64,000 nt of DNA from Ruminococcus sp. (GTDB lineage: Bacteria; Bacillota; Clostridia; Oscillospirales; Ruminococcaceae), in NCBI GenBank assembly GCA_024697545.1, contig JAILFN010000123.1, positions 16,251 through 80,250 of the forward strand, in the 5' to 3' direction. Every line of letters starts with the position of its first letter. Positions within the stretch are counted from its first letter, which is position 1. The position numbers and the translations under genes are program-made. Of this stretch, positions 34,332 through 44,054 are shown piece after piece. The notes under the pieces were generated by a model. That model saw only the letters and a list, made by a program, of their open reading frames with translations. It was not told where the DNA came from and did no database searches.

Positions 34332-35021
34332 TGCCCTGAGACAGATCGCCGCAGCAAATACTCTCTCGGCACCCATCTGCTTTAACAGACGCGCGCAGGC
34401 GTTTAGGGTGGAACCTGTGGTAAATACATCGTCGCAGATAAGTATATTCTTGCCGTCAAGACGCTTTGAGGCGTCCTTTATGTAATATGTAGTGTCGGCA
34501 GATCTGTTTCTGCTTTTTGCCGAACGTTTGTGCTGGGAGATGTACCTGAACCTGTGTCCGAGCAGCGTCGGGTCATAGTCCTTGCCGATCCTGTCCGCGA
34601 GCTTTACGGCGAACAGCTCCGCCTGATCGTACCCTCTGTGATTTCGGTTGACGATGTTCATCGGCACCGAGGTCACGATGTCTATGCGTTCGGTGATATC
34701 ATTTTCAAGCTTGATCGCCATTCGTTCAGCGGCATAATCTGCAAAGGGCAGGCATCTCCTGAACTTGAAAGACTTCACCGCAGCTGCGGCTGTGCCTGTG
34801 TAGTAGAACAAAGCCGTTGCGATATCAAAGCTCACTTTCCTGCCGTTTATCTCATCTTCAAAAAAGCTCTGCCACGGAAGATCTTCAAGGTATTCAAGCT
34901 GTTTTTCACACTCGCTGCACATACATCTGCCTTTGTCCACGACAATATCGCAGCCCGGGCAATGCTCGGGAAAGAGGATATCCAGAATAAACTCAAAAGA
35001 TCGAGGTCTGTCCGTCTGCAT
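34323..35021 (-). CDS. comF: ComF-family phosphoribosyltransferase-like protein
   Basis: 232 residues. N-terminal zinc-binding cysteines (HCPGCDIVVDKGRCMCSEC, about residues 19-37) and a C-terminal PRPP-binding loop ILICDDVFTTGSTLNAC (about 193-209) define the ComF/GntX family. In competent bacteria ComF supports DNA uptake and links to replication helicases. AAGGAG lies upstream, and the start is inside the end of recD2, so the two are translationally coupled. Confidence 0.88.
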   Translation of the reverse strand: MQTDRPRSFEFILDILFPEHCPGCDIVVDKGRCMCSECEKQLEYLEDLPWQSFFEDEINGRKVSFDIATALFYYTGTAAAAVKSFKFRRCLPFADYAAERMAIKLENDITERIDIVTSVPMNIVNRNHRGYDQAELFAVKLADRIGKDYDPTLLGHRFRYISQHKRSAKSRNRSADTTYYIKDASKRLDGKNILICDDVFTTGSTLNACARLLKQMGAERVFAAAICLRAKK

Positions 35022-37236
35022 CGCCGTTCAACTCCTTCAGCAGGTATTTCAGGCAGGTATAACGCAGGTCGCGGCGGTTGTTATCTATCATATAATCAAC
35101 CAGACGATTCTGACCGATAATAATAAGCAGCTTCTTTGCACGAGTTACTGCCGTGTACAGAAGATTGCGGTAATACAGCTTTTCATAGCCATCGAATATC
35201 GTGAGTATAACAGCATCATATTCGCTGCCCTGACTTTTATGAACGGTTATCGCATATGCAAGCTCAAGATATGAAAGCATCTCGCCCGTATATTCTGCTA
35301 TCCTGCCGTCAAAATCAATTGTCAGTGTGCGCAGGACTTTGTTGCATTTTATTATGCGTCCGATATCTCCGTTGAAGATACCTGCTCCCTCTTCGGTCTT
35401 GTCGCCGACCTTCTTTTTCCAAAGTATCTCATAATCGTTGTGGTTCTGCATGACCTTATCGCCTGTGCGGAAGGTGTAAAGCTTAGTCTTTATCTCACTC
35501 TTGCCGTCGGCGGGAGGATTAAGCTCTTGTTGAAGGAGCTTGTTCAGCTCCATAGTACCCGAGGGACCCTTTCTCGTAGGCGAAAGCACCTGTATGTCTT
35601 CAAACGGCGAATAATCATAAGCTTTCGGAAGGCGCTTGCTGCAAAGCTCGGCTGTGAGTATCTGCAAGCCTTCGTAATCCAGCCGCTGAAAGAAAAAGAA
35701 ATCATTGTCTTTCTGCGTGAGATCTATATGTCCTCCGCTGACTATCTTGTGCGCGTTTGTAATAATAGCACTTTGCTGAGCCTGACGGAAGATCTGTGTG
35801 AGCCTTACGACGGGCATTACATCACTTTCGATGATGTCCTTCAGAACATTTCCCGCACCGACAGAAGGCAGCTGATCCGAATCCCCGACAAGCACAAGCT
35901 TGCAGGTCAGGCTGATAGATTTCAGCACAGCTTCAAACAGCAGCGTATCGACCATCGACATCTCATCTATTATCAGTGCATCGCAGTCGAGCATATTGTT
36001 CTCATCATGTACAAAGCTCATATTCCCGAGCTCTGTCGGCTTGACTTCAAGCATACGGTGAATGGTCTTTGCCTCACAGCCTGTTACATCCGACAGACGC
36101 TTTGCGGCGCGTCCCGTAGGCGCAGCAACAAAAACGGTCATTCCCTGCTGCTTATAAAGGTCGATGATAGCATTGAGCGCAGTCGTTTTTCCCGTTCCCG
36201 GTCCGCCCGTGATAACAAGAAAACCGTATGACAGCGAAAGATTTATAGCCTCACGCTGAAGCTCGTCGTACTCAACGCCGTTTTTCTTCTCGGCATTGTC
36301 AATGACATCGGAGAAGTCTATCTTATTATCAAAGGAGCATTCCTTCATGATCGAAAGCCGTCTTGAAATATAGTTTTCGGCGCGGAAATAATCGTGCAGC
36401 ATAGCATAACGCACGCCGTCGATGTCGCAGCTGTGGATATTCTCCTCTTCAAGCTCTTCAACGAGCACGGTGTCAAACAGTCGGCTTTCGATATTAAGAT
36501 ACGAGCAGCTATCCTTTTTGAGCTTGTCCAGAGGATAGCAGGTGTTGCCCGAATATGTTTGCAGCTTTAGCAGATAGCGGATCCCCGCCTTTATCCTGTC
36601 GGTGCTGTTGGCATCAATACCAAGATCACGCGCCATAGAATCGGCTTTTTCAAATGTCACATTTATATTATCGGAACACAGCACATAGGGATTTGAGCGT
36701 ATAAGCATCTCGGCATCATCACCCCATTTTTTATATGCTTTTACCCCGACCGACATTGATATCTCATACTCGGCAAGAAAGATCATAAGCGTGCGTGCCG
36801 CGAAGTTCTTTTTGAAATGCTCGGAGATAGCCTTGGCTTTTGCCTCGCTTATACCGTTTACCTCGACAAGTTTTTCTGGATGATTCTCGATAACATCAAG
36901 GGTGTCTTCACCAAAGCGTTTAACGATAGCTTTTGCCCCTGCGGGACCTATCCCCTTTATGACACCGCCCGAAAGATACTTCTGTATCGCAGCAGCGGAG
37001 CGCGGCATCGGGCGCTCGCAGACCTGACAGCGGAACTGCTCGCCGAATTTCTGGTGAGTGGTGTAATAACCCGTACATTCGAGTTCCTCGCCCTCATCAA
37101 CATTACCGAGAGGGCCTACAACATTGATAAGCTCATCGCCGCAGACCATCATCACTACGCAGAATTCGCCGTCGTCACTCTGAAATATGATACTGTCTAC
37201 TTCACCGCGTATAGTTTCGGTTTTATTCTCTGCCAT
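34993..37236 (-). CDS. recD2: ATP-dependent RecD2-type DNA helicase
   Basis: 747 residues from the ATG at 37236, overlapping the upstream stop by one base (TAATG). N-terminal extension with helix-hairpin-helix motifs (GIGPAGAKAIVKRFGE and VNGISEAKAKAI) distinguishes RecD2 from RecBCD RecD. Helicase motifs: Walker A GGPGTGKTTAL, DEMSMVD, GDSDQLPSVGAG, and the C-terminal TVHKSQGSEYDAV and YTAVTRAKKLLII. It unwinds 5'-3' in recombination and repair. Confidence 0.94.
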   Translation of the reverse strand: MAENKTETIRGEVDSIIFQSDDGEFCVVMMVCGDELINVVGPLGNVDEGEELECTGYYTTHQKFGEQFRCQVCERPMPRSAAAIQKYLSGGVIKGIGPAGAKAIVKRFGEDTLDVIENHPEKLVEVNGISEAKAKAISEHFKKNFAARTLMIFLAEYEISMSVGVKAYKKWGDDAEMLIRSNPYVLCSDNINVTFEKADSMARDLGIDANSTDRIKAGIRYLLKLQTYSGNTCYPLDKLKKDSCSYLNIESRLFDTVLVEELEEENIHSCDIDGVRYAMLHDYFRAENYISRRLSIMKECSFDNKIDFSDVIDNAEKKNGVEYDELQREAINLSLSYGFLVITGGPGTGKTTALNAIIDLYKQQGMTVFVAAPTGRAAKRLSDVTGCEAKTIHRMLEVKPTELGNMSFVHDENNMLDCDALIIDEMSMVDTLLFEAVLKSISLTCKLVLVGDSDQLPSVGAGNVLKDIIESDVMPVVRLTQIFRQAQQSAIITNAHKIVSGGHIDLTQKDNDFFFFQRLDYEGLQILTAELCSKRLPKAYDYSPFEDIQVLSPTRKGPSGTMELNKLLQQELNPPADGKSEIKTKLYTFRTGDKVMQNHNDYEILWKKKVGDKTEEGAGIFNGDIGRIIKCNKVLRTLTIDFDGRIAEYTGEMLSYLELAYAITVHKSQGSEYDAVILTIFDGYEKLYYRNLLYTAVTRAKKLLIIIGQNRLVDYMIDNNRRDLRYTCLKYLLKELNGDADGQTSIF

Positions 37237-37595
37237 TAATCCACCCAACTGTCCGAGTAATTGTACTCATTATAATTTTTGCTAATATATTCTTCCAGAT
37301 CTTCAAGCAGGACGGCAGTAACTCCGTCAAGCTTTCCGGCAAGCTCATACGCTGCCCCTGACAGCCGCTCGTCGTTGATAACTATGATTATCTCACTCAC
37401 ATACCGACCGTCGCAGAACATTTGCTCGGCATAAAACGCCCTTACCCGCTGTTCAAAAAGCGTTTCATCGCCGCTTGTCGGGATAAGTATCAGTGAACAT
37501 GGGGTTCTGCTTGTGATCCTGTTTATCGCCCCCGCTTTTGCGATGACGACAACAATGACAAACAGGATAAAAACTGTCAGTAGATAATAAAGCAT
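37236..37595 (-). CDS. Small membrane-anchored protein, unknown
   Basis: 119 residues. An N-terminal membrane helix (MLYYLLTVFILFVIVVVIAKAG) is followed by a soluble domain of about 90 residues with alternating strands and helices (SLILIPTSGDETLFEQRVRAFY, EIIIVINDERLSGAAYELAGKL). I do not recognise a named family. It is the first gene of the recD2-comF operon, and its stop overlaps the recD2 start, which suggests obligate coupling. Confidence 0.65.
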   Translation of the reverse strand: MLYYLLTVFILFVIVVVIAKAGAINRITSRTPCSLILIPTSGDETLFEQRVRAFYAEQMFCDGRYVSEIIIVINDERLSGAAYELAGKLDGVTAVLLEDLEEYISKNYNEYNYSDSWVD

Positions 37596-37657
37596 AAACG
37601 TACCACCCTTTCGGAACAGTACATTATATGCCGCGGCAGACGACGCCGTTACTTGTT

Positions 37658-37686
37658 ATCATACCATATTTTTCGGCTGTTGTCAA
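37658..37686 (-). promoter_or_regulatory. Sigma-A promoter for the recD2-comF operon
   Basis: On the minus strand TTGACA, 17 bases, TATGAT, about 60 bases upstream of the 119-residue ORF. It starts right after the pnp terminator. Confidence 0.75.
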
Positions 37687-37719
37687 CAAAAGAGCGCCTT
37701 CGCCGCAACGAAAGCGCTC
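37687..37719 (-). terminator. Intrinsic terminator of rpsO-pnp
   Basis: On the minus strand GAGCGCTTTCG pairs with CGAAGGCGCTC (one wobble), then TTTTGTT. Confidence 0.8.
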
Positions 37720-37740
37720 GGATAAATATCAAGCTTCAGA

Positions 37741-39855
37741 TCAGCCGTTAGCACGCTTTGCAGCGATGTCTGCAAGAGCGTCCTTTCTGGAAAGGCTTAT
37801 CTTGCCCTGGCTGTCGATGTCCATTACCTTAACAACGATCTCATCGCCAAGGGCAACAACATCTTCAACCTTCTCAACTCTCTGGTTATCCAGCTTGGAG
37901 ATGTGGCAGAGACCATCCTTGCCGGGAGCAATCTCAACAAAAGCGCCGAAGTTCTTGATGGAAACTACCTTGCCCTTGTAGATAGCACCGATCTCGGGAT
38001 CATGAGCGATGGTGTTGATAACGCTGATAGCAGCCTGAGCCTTGTCAAGATCAAGACCCGAAACGAATACGTTACCGTCTTCCTGAATGTCGATCTTAAC
38101 ATCATACTCAGCGGAGATCTTCTGGATTACCTTTCCGCCGGAACCGATGACCTCACGGATCTTGTCAACGGGCACCTTGGTAGTGAGCATCTTAGGAGCC
38201 CACTTGTTAACAGTAGGTCTGGGCTCAGGGATAGCCTTGAGCATGATCTCATCGAGTATATAATCTCTTGCCTTGTGAGTCTTTGCAAATGCTTCCTTGA
38301 TGATATCGTAGGTCAGACCGTCAACCTTTATATCGACCTGAATAGCAGTGATACCGTTCTTTGTACCGCCAACCTTAAAGTCCATATCGCCGTAGAAGTC
38401 CTCAAGACCCTGGATATCTACCATAGTCATCCAGCTGCCGTCTTCCTTAGTGATAAGACCGCAGGAGATACCTGCAACGGGAGCCTTTATCGGAACGCCT
38501 GCGTCCATAAGCGCGAGGGTCGAACCGCAGATGGAGCCCTGAGAGGTAGAACCGTTAGAAGAAAGAACCTCGGATACCATTCTGATAGCATAGGGGAACT
38601 CTTCAACGGAGGGGATAACGGGAACGAGAGCCTTTTCGGCAAGTGCGCCGTGACCGATCTCACGTCTTCCGGGACCGCGCGAAGGCTTGGTCTCGCCAAC
38701 TGAATAGCTGGGGAAGTTATAGTGGTGGATATATCTCTTGTTTGTCTCCTCGTCGATGCCGTCAAGCTTCTGGCAATCGCTTACGGGACCCAGTGTGCAG
38801 ATAGTGAGCACCTGAGTCTGACCTCTAGTAAACAGACCCGAGCCATGAACTCTGGGGAGCAGACCGACCTCGGAAGCAAGAGGACGGATCTCGTCGATGC
38901 CTCTGCCGTCAACACGCTTGCCCTCATAGAGCCAGTTGCGGACGATCTTCTTCTGAAGCTTATAAAGAACTTCATCGAGCATAGCGCCCTGCTCGGGATA
39001 CTGCTCGTCATACTTCTCATGAACAGCGTCATAGATGGGCTTGAGTCTTGCATCGCGAACGTTCTTGTCATCGGTATCGAGAGCGACCTTTACATCTTCA
39101 CCGACCATAGCCTCAACAGCATCGAACAGGTCGTGATCTATCTCCATAGACTGGAACTCAAACTTAGGCTTGCCGATCTCCTTGCGGATATCATCGATGA
39201 AAGCTACCATCTTCTTGATCTCGGTGTGACCTGCAATGATAGCCTCGAGCATCTGATCGTCGGGCACTTCATCAGCGCCTGCCTCGATCATAACGACCTT
39301 CTCCATAGAACCTGCAACGGTAAGGTTCAGCTTGTTGTTCTGTCTCTGCTCAAGAGTAGGATTAAGAACGATCTCGCCGTCAACCAGACCAACGCTGATG
39401 CCCGCAACAGGACCTGCCCAGGGAATATCGGAAATATGTACAGCGATGGAAGCCGCGCACATACCTGCGATCTCGGGGGAGCAGTCGGGGTCAACACTCA
39501 TAACGGTCATAACGATGGAAACATCGTTTCTCATATCCTTGGGGAAAAGCGGACGCATCGGACGGTCTACCATACGCGATGCAAGGATAGCCTTGTCGGT
39601 AGGCTTGCCCTCACGCTTGGTGAAGCTTCCGGGGATCTTGCCTACGGAGTAGAGCTTCTCTTCAAAATCAACGGAGAGAGGGAAGAAGTCGATACCGTCA
39701 CGGGGCTTTGCCGAAGCGGTAACGTTAGCCATAACAACGGTCTCGCCGTAGCGTACCCAGCAGGAACCGTTTGCAAGTCCGCAGGTCTTGCCGGTCTCAA
39801 CGATAAAGGGTCTGCCGGCATAGGTCGTCTCAAATGTTCTGTAATTTTCAAACAT
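37741..39855 (-). CDS. pnp: Polyribonucleotide nucleotidyltransferase (PNPase)
   Basis: 704 residues, the usual length. Two RNase PH domains (GETVVMANV... and GQTQVLTICTLG), the active-site region FPSYSVGETKPSRGPGRREIGHGALAEKAL, then a KH domain (VIGSGGKVIQKI) and an S1 domain (GAIYKGKVVSIKNFGAFVEIAPGKDGLCHIS). It degrades RNA 3'-5' phosphorolytically and can add tails. It follows rpsO on the same strand, the common bacterial order. Its leader contains a long hairpin. Confidence 0.97.
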   Translation of the reverse strand: MFENYRTFETTYAGRPFIVETGKTCGLANGSCWVRYGETVVMANVTASAKPRDGIDFFPLSVDFEEKLYSVGKIPGSFTKREGKPTDKAILASRMVDRPMRPLFPKDMRNDVSIVMTVMSVDPDCSPEIAGMCAASIAVHISDIPWAGPVAGISVGLVDGEIVLNPTLEQRQNNKLNLTVAGSMEKVVMIEAGADEVPDDQMLEAIIAGHTEIKKMVAFIDDIRKEIGKPKFEFQSMEIDHDLFDAVEAMVGEDVKVALDTDDKNVRDARLKPIYDAVHEKYDEQYPEQGAMLDEVLYKLQKKIVRNWLYEGKRVDGRGIDEIRPLASEVGLLPRVHGSGLFTRGQTQVLTICTLGPVSDCQKLDGIDEETNKRYIHHYNFPSYSVGETKPSRGPGRREIGHGALAEKALVPVIPSVEEFPYAIRMVSEVLSSNGSTSQGSICGSTLALMDAGVPIKAPVAGISCGLITKEDGSWMTMVDIQGLEDFYGDMDFKVGGTKNGITAIQVDIKVDGLTYDIIKEAFAKTHKARDYILDEIMLKAIPEPRPTVNKWAPKMLTTKVPVDKIREVIGSGGKVIQKISAEYDVKIDIQEDGNVFVSGLDLDKAQAAISVINTIAHDPEIGAIYKGKVVSIKNFGAFVEIAPGKDGLCHISKLDNQRVEKVEDVVALGDEIVVKVMDIDSQGKISLSRKDALADIAAKRANG

Positions 39856-39889
39856 ATTCAGCCAATTCCTTTCAAATCAGTTGTCGGAA

Positions 39890-39968
39890 CGGTGAACTCT
39901 TTTAGCAATAAACACAGCCTGTTTTGAAGAAAAAATAAGCTCTGTTTACTGCTAAGCTGCGTTCACCG
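39890..39968 (-). promoter_or_regulatory. Long base-paired pnp leader hairpin
   Basis: CGGTGAAC (39890-39897) pairs with GTTCACCG (39961-39968), and TTAGCA-x-TAAACA (39902-39914) pairs with TGTTTA-x-TGCTAA (39943-39955), giving a long interrupted stem ending about 35 bases before the pnp ATG. In Escherichia coli a similar leader duplex is cut by RNase III and mediates PNPase autoregulation; the same role here is inferred. Confidence 0.6.
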
Positions 39969-40002
39969 CTGCCATTTTCAACAGTCTGTAAAAACACGCA
40001 AA

Positions 40003-40029
40003 GGCAGTAACGGCATGAGCCGTCCTGCC
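40003..40029 (-). terminator. rpsO 3' hairpin, possible partial terminator
   Basis: On the minus strand GGCAG-x-ACGGC pairs with GCCGT-xx-CTGCC around a TCAT loop, 19 bases after the rpsO stop. The T-run (GTTTTT) comes only after a seven-base gap, so read-through into pnp is likely. Confidence 0.5.
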
Positions 40030-40048
40030 CGCATGATTTTTAACGAAA

Positions 40049-40315
40049 TTACTTACGAATACCAAGCTTCTCGATGCAAGCACGATATCTCTCGATATCC
40101 TTGCTCTTGAGGTAAGCAAGAAGGTTTCTTCTCTTACCTACCATCTTCAGAAGACCTCTTCTGGAGTGATGGTCCTTCTTGTGGACCTTGAGGTGCTCGG
40201 TAAGTTCGTTGATCCTCTTGGTGAGGATAGCGATCTGTACCTCAGGGGAACCGGTGTCGTTCTCATGAGTTCTGTTAGCTTCGATAACAGCAGTTTTCTC
40301 GTCTTTTCTTAACAT
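40049..40315 (-). CDS. rpsO: 30S ribosomal protein S15
   Basis: 88 residues from the ATG at 40315, the exact family length; the 11 extra codons in the track are not conserved. Signatures: [36 protein letters not shown] and [11 protein letters not shown]15 binds the central domain of 16S rRNA and often represses its own mRNA. AGAGG precedes the start. Confidence 0.97.
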   Translation of the reverse strand: MLRKDEKTAVIEANRTHENDTGSPEVQIAILTKRINELTEHLKVHKKDHHSRRGLLKMVGKRRNLLAYLKSKDIERYRACIEKLGIRK

Positions 40316-40349
40316 TGTGCAATACCTCTTTCTGAATATTTCCCACAAG

Positions 40350-40402
40350 GAAGTAAACGGCAGGTACCATTCTCCACAGGAGCTTTACCCGTAAACTGCC
40401 TT
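40350..40402 (-). promoter_or_regulatory. S15 leader-like autoregulatory RNA
   Basis: Between promoter and start the rpsO mRNA contains GGCAGTTTACGGGTAAAGC, a CTCC-TGTG-GGAG-like arm and GGTACCTGCCG. GGCAG pairs with CTGCC to close a multi-stem element next to the start codon. Firmicute rpsO leaders are known to bind S15; this assignment rests on position and pairing. Confidence 0.55.
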
Positions 40403-40442
40403 TGCGGATAGATCGTGCTGTGTAATGTCACACAACAGTATA

Positions 40443-40471
40443 ATTATACACTGTTTTACAAGCGTTGTAAA
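40443..40471 (-). promoter_or_regulatory. Sigma-A promoter for rpsO-pnp
   Basis: On the minus strand TTTACA, 17 bases, TATAAT. It leaves a leader of about 120 bases before the rpsO start. Confidence 0.7.
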
Positions 40472-40494
40472 TAGAGTTCATGAAAATTTTACAT

Positions 40495-41355
40495 TCACTC
40501 TATGCACTGCTGCTGTTTAGCTGCTGTAAGTGTATTCTGCATGAGCATAGCTATCGTCATGGGACCTACGCCGCCGGGGACGGGGGTGATGTACCCTGCC
40601 TTGTCCTTGCAGTCTTCAAAATCAACGTCGCCGCAGAGCTTGCCGTTTTCATCGCGGTTCATACCAACGTCTATAACGACAGCGCCCGGCTTTATGTAAT
40701 CGGCAGTTACCATCTTTGCTCTGCCGACCGCCGCAACGAGGATATCTGCATCAGCGCATATCTCCTTGAGGTTCTTGGTCTTGCTGTGGCAGATGGTAAC
40801 GGTACCGCTTTCGTGCAGGAGCAGCATTGCCATAGGCTTGCCGACGATATTGCTGCGTCCGATGACCACGCACTGCTTTCCCGCAACTTCAACACCCGTC
40901 GAATGGATAAGCTCCATAACGCCCGCGGGTGTGCAGGGCAGGAAGCTGTAATCGCCGATCATTATCTTGCCCACATTTACGGGATGGAACGCGTCAACGT
41001 CCTTTTCATACTTTATGTTGTCGATGATGACCTTGTCGTTGAGGTGCTTGGGCAGGGGGAGCTGAACGAGTATACCGTTCACCTTGGGGTCGTTGTTGAG
41101 CTTATCGACCAGTTCAAGCAGCTCACTTTCGGTAGTCTGCTCGGGAAGCGCGTACTTGTAGGAATTGAAACCGACCGCCTCGCAAGCCTTCTCCTTGTTT
41201 CTTACATACACCTGAGAAGCAGGGTCTTCGCCCACGATAACTACCGCAAGCCCTACCTCTATGCCTTTTGTTTTGAGTTCGGCAGTCTCCTTGGCTATCC
41301 TAGCCTTAACGTCTGCCGAAACCTGCTTGCCATCAATGATCTTGCTCATGTTCAT
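40495..41355 (-). CDS. folD: Methylene-THF dehydrogenase/methenyl-THF cyclohydrolase FolD
   Basis: 286 residues. Catalyses the two reversible steps between 5,10-methylene- and 10-formyl-tetrahydrofolate with NADP. Signatures: [13 protein letters not shown] with the catalytic lysine, [26 protein letters not shown] and [10 protein letters not shown]. The first ATG overlaps the lgt stop (ATGA) with only three bases after AAAGGA; an in-frame ATG six bases on (41349) is better spaced and may be the real start. Confidence 0.95.
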   Translation of the reverse strand: MNMSKIIDGKQVSADVKARIAKETAELKTKGIEVGLAVVIVGEDPASQVYVRNKEKACEAVGFNSYKYALPEQTTESELLELVDKLNNDPKVNGILVQLPLPKHLNDKVIIDNIKYEKDVDAFHPVNVGKIMIGDYSFLPCTPAGVMELIHSTGVEVAGKQCVVIGRSNIVGKPMAMLLLHESGTVTICHSKTKNLKEICADADILVAAVGRAKMVTADYIKPGAVVIDVGMNRDENGKLCGDVDFEDCKDKAGYITPVPGGVGPMTIAMLMQNTLTAAKQQQCIE

Positions 41356-42731
41356 TCGTCCTTTCCGTCTGTATTATCAGTGTTTTCATTGCTGTCCGTG
41401 TTACTCTCTTCCGAAGCATCATCATCGGCAAGGATAGAGGCATATGCTTCACCTTTGGCGTTTTCAGCTGCATCTGTAATACCGCCCATGCTCCCGCCGA
41501 ACTTATCGGCATATTCGCTTTTCAGCTTTGAAAGCTCGTCCGACTTGCCGTCCTTTTTAGCCTGCCTGATCTTCGCCCTGAGCTCCTTCTTTTCGGCATG
41601 AAGCTCCTCTGCCTTTTTCTTGGCAGCTTCCTTTGCCTCCTTGCCGAACTTCTTTTCGTATTCCTTTTCAAGCTCTGCAAAGCTCTCGCCCTTTTTCTTC
41701 GCTTCGGCGATCTTCTTTTTCAGAGCTGCGCGTTCCTTTTCGCCTGCTTCATACTCCTCTACCGCAGCGAGCTGCCTCTTTGAAAGCTCGGTCTGGTAGA
41801 AGAACTTATAATCGCTGCGCTTTACCATGCTGCGGAAAATTATAATGAGTATAACTGCGCTGAATACACAGGTACCTGCGACCAGCTGCGATACCTTTAT
41901 GTTCGCTATATAAAGCGAGTCGGTTCGGGTCCCTTCTATGAAGAATCTTCCCAGACCGTAGAGCCCGATGTACATAAGGAAGACCTCACCGTCAAACTTG
42001 CGGTGCTTGTCATAGAAGTGAAGTATCACAAAGCAAAGCGCACACCAAAGCGATTCGTATAAAAAGCAGGGGTGTACGGGCGCAAACGACGATACCCTTC
42101 CGCCGAGCTCATCAAAATTCTCGGCTATATAATCCATCGTTGATGCACTCATCATGCCCCAGGGCTTGTCGGTGTTGGCGCCAAAGCATTCCTGGTTGAA
42201 GAAGTTACCCCATCTGCCGATGCACTGTCCTATCAGAAAACAGGGGGCTGTGACATCGAGCATGGCGGACAGCTTGAATTGGCGTATCTTTACCATTGCG
42301 CCGCCGACAACGATAGCGCCGATGATACCGCCGTATATCGCAAGACCGCCCTCGCGGAAGTTGAAGAAATCCTTCCAGGATACCGTATCATTAAAGGCGA
42401 TGTAATACGCCCTGAGTCCGAACATCGCTCCTACAAAGCCCGCTATGACAGCATCGGTCGCCCGGTCGGGGTCGATACCGTGGCTCTTCATTCTCCTAAA
42501 GCCGTACATAAGTGCAAGCATGATACCGACAGCTATCAGCAATCCGTACCAGTATATCTTAAAATCGGTACCGGGGACAGTCAGGAACACACGGTCTATC
42601 GTGATACCTCTCCTGAGTATATTATCCGAGCTGCCGAAATTCGGGAAGAAAACCTTATCGGGGTTTTCAGCTACCTTCTGCCTCACCTCGTCGCTTACAT
42701 GCTCTACGAGATACATAACATTTTGCGACAC
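41352..42731 (-). CDS. lgt: Prolipoprotein diacylglyceryl transferase with charged C-terminal extension
   Basis: 459 residues, GTG start. Lgt transfers diacylglycerol from phosphatidylglycerol to the lipobox cysteine of prelipoproteins, such as the two at 1054 and 2507. The core has [15 protein letters not shown], the signature [13 protein letters not shown] and the late [13 protein letters not shown]. Unusually, about 150 residues follow the last helix (from about residue 310): a Lys/Glu/Ala coiled coil ([26 protein letters not shown]) and an acidic Asn/Asp tail. Standard Lgt ends near 270-300. Confidence 0.93.
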   Translation of the reverse strand: MSQNVMYLVEHVSDEVRQKVAENPDKVFFPNFGSSDNILRRGITIDRVFLTVPGTDFKIYWYGLLIAVGIMLALMYGFRRMKSHGIDPDRATDAVIAGFVGAMFGLRAYYIAFNDTVSWKDFFNFREGGLAIYGGIIGAIVVGGAMVKIRQFKLSAMLDVTAPCFLIGQCIGRWGNFFNQECFGANTDKPWGMMSASTMDYIAENFDELGGRVSSFAPVHPCFLYESLWCALCFVILHFYDKHRKFDGEVFLMYIGLYGLGRFFIEGTRTDSLYIANIKVSQLVAGTCVFSAVILIIIFRSMVKRSDYKFFYQTELSKRQLAAVEEYEAGEKERAALKKKIAEAKKKGESFAELEKEYEKKFGKEAKEAAKKKAEELHAEKKELRAKIRQAKKDGKSDELSKLKSEYADKFGGSMGGITDAAENAKGEAYASILADDDASEESNTDSNENTDNTDGKDE

Positions 42732-42776
42732 CTTAAAATCCAGTCCTTTCCTTCATACTTTCTTGCCTTTATGGTG

Positions 42777-44054
42777 TTATCTGAGAACAGATATGCAACA
42801 CTTGTCCCTTGCAAACAATTCCTTTACGGCATTATTGACATCGTCAAGCGTTATCGACGCAAGCATATCTTCAAGATCAAAGCACGTTTTATTCGCATAA
42901 TATGCCAGTGTCATTTCTTCGGCACAGGTCTCGGCATATCCCAGAAGCTGTATCGTGCCACCGTAATCGGCTTTCTTGTTAAGCTCAAAGGTATGCTCGT
43001 CAAAACCTTTATCCTTTGCGATATCTATGCAATCCCAAACCTCTGCAAGAACAGCGTCGGGATCTTCCGATTCACCTGTCAGCACCAGCGAAAAATAGCC
43101 GTTCCCGCTGAACACTTCCCTGCCGAGCTCTACCTGCATCAGCTGTTTATCTGTGATACGCCTGTAAAGCTCCGAGGACTTGCCTGCCAGCAGGTTCAGC
43201 ATGATATCGGCTACCATTTCCTTTCTGAAAAGCTCCTCGGGCGGCAGTGCCTTGCACTTGAAGCCTATATTGAACATAGGCACGCCTACCGAGAAATTCT
43301 CTTCCACCCTTTCCGTAACAACGGTATCGGGCTCTTCGGGAAACTTTGTCTCTACCTTAACGTCCTTTGAAGGCTTCAGGTTCTCATCGCAGTGCTTTAT
43401 CACTTCATCTACATCAAGGTTTCCCGCAATGGCAAGCACCATGTTGTGAAGATCGTAGAATGCGTTATAGCATTTATAGAGCAGTTCGGGAGTGATCTCG
43501 GCGATCGACTCCTCTGTGCCCGCTATATCCGTATTGATCGGGTGCTCATGGTACAAAGCCTTCAGCAGATTAAAGAACACGCGCCTGCGGGGAACATCAT
43601 TTGACATCCTGATCTCCTGAGCGATTATCCCGCGTTCCTTATCAACGTTTTCTTGTGTGAAGTAAGGGGTCTGGACGAGGTCTGTCAGTATCTTCAGAGA
43701 TTCGAGATAATTCTCCGAGCAGGAAAACAGATAGCTTGTCCTTTCAAAACCCGTATATGCGTTAGCGCTCGCTCCTGTCTTGGCGTAAAGCTCAAAGGCG
43801 GCGCAGTCTTCGTTTTCAAACAGCTTATGCTCGAGGTAATGTGCTATACCGTCAGGCACAGTGCAGAAATCCTTATCCCCGCTCGTTTTGAAGGTGCGGT
43901 TGATGGAGCCGTATTTTGTGGAGAAAAGCGCATAGGTCTGAACGTAGCCCTCCATCGGCATGAGCAGCAGGCAAAGACCCGAGCTGTGATCTACCTTGTA
44001 ATAGCTTTCACCCGTGCGTTCACTGACTATCTTTTCGATAACGGTCTCTTTCAT
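42777..44054 (-). CDS. M16 family zinc peptidase, YfmH-like
   Basis: 425 residues. Carries the inverted zinc motif HYLEH (about residues 72-76) with the distal acidic ligand in ERGIIAQEIRM, so it should be catalytically active. Pairs with the non-catalytic partner encoded just upstream (overlap of four bases); such YfmF/YfmH pairs resemble a heterodimeric pitrilysin-type peptidase. In Bacillus subtilis the pair is linked to EF-P modification. Peptide substrates are unknown. Confidence 0.87.
   Translation of the reverse strand: MKETVIEKIVSERTGESYYKVDHSSGLCLLLMPMEGYVQTYALFSTKYGSINRTFKTSGDKDFCTVPDGIAHYLEHKLFENEDCAAFELYAKTGASANAYTGFERTSYLFSCSENYLESLKILTDLVQTPYFTQENVDKERGIIAQEIRMSNDVPRRRVFFNLLKALYHEHPINTDIAGTEESIAEITPELLYKCYNAFYDLHNMVLAIAGNLDVDEVIKHCDENLKPSKDVKVETKFPEEPDTVVTERVEENFSVGVPMFNIGFKCKALPPEELFRKEMVADIMLNLLAGKSSELYRRITDKQLMQVELGREVFSGNGYFSLVLTGESEDPDAVLAEVWDCIDIAKDKGFDEHTFELNKKADYGGTIQLLGYAETCAEEMTLAYYANKTCFDLEDMLASITLDDVNNAVKELFARDKCCISVLR

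Noticed and set aside
38722-39927. 401-residue plus-strand ORF opposite pnp
   Set aside because: Antisense shadow of pnp, produced by codon bias; no start signal.
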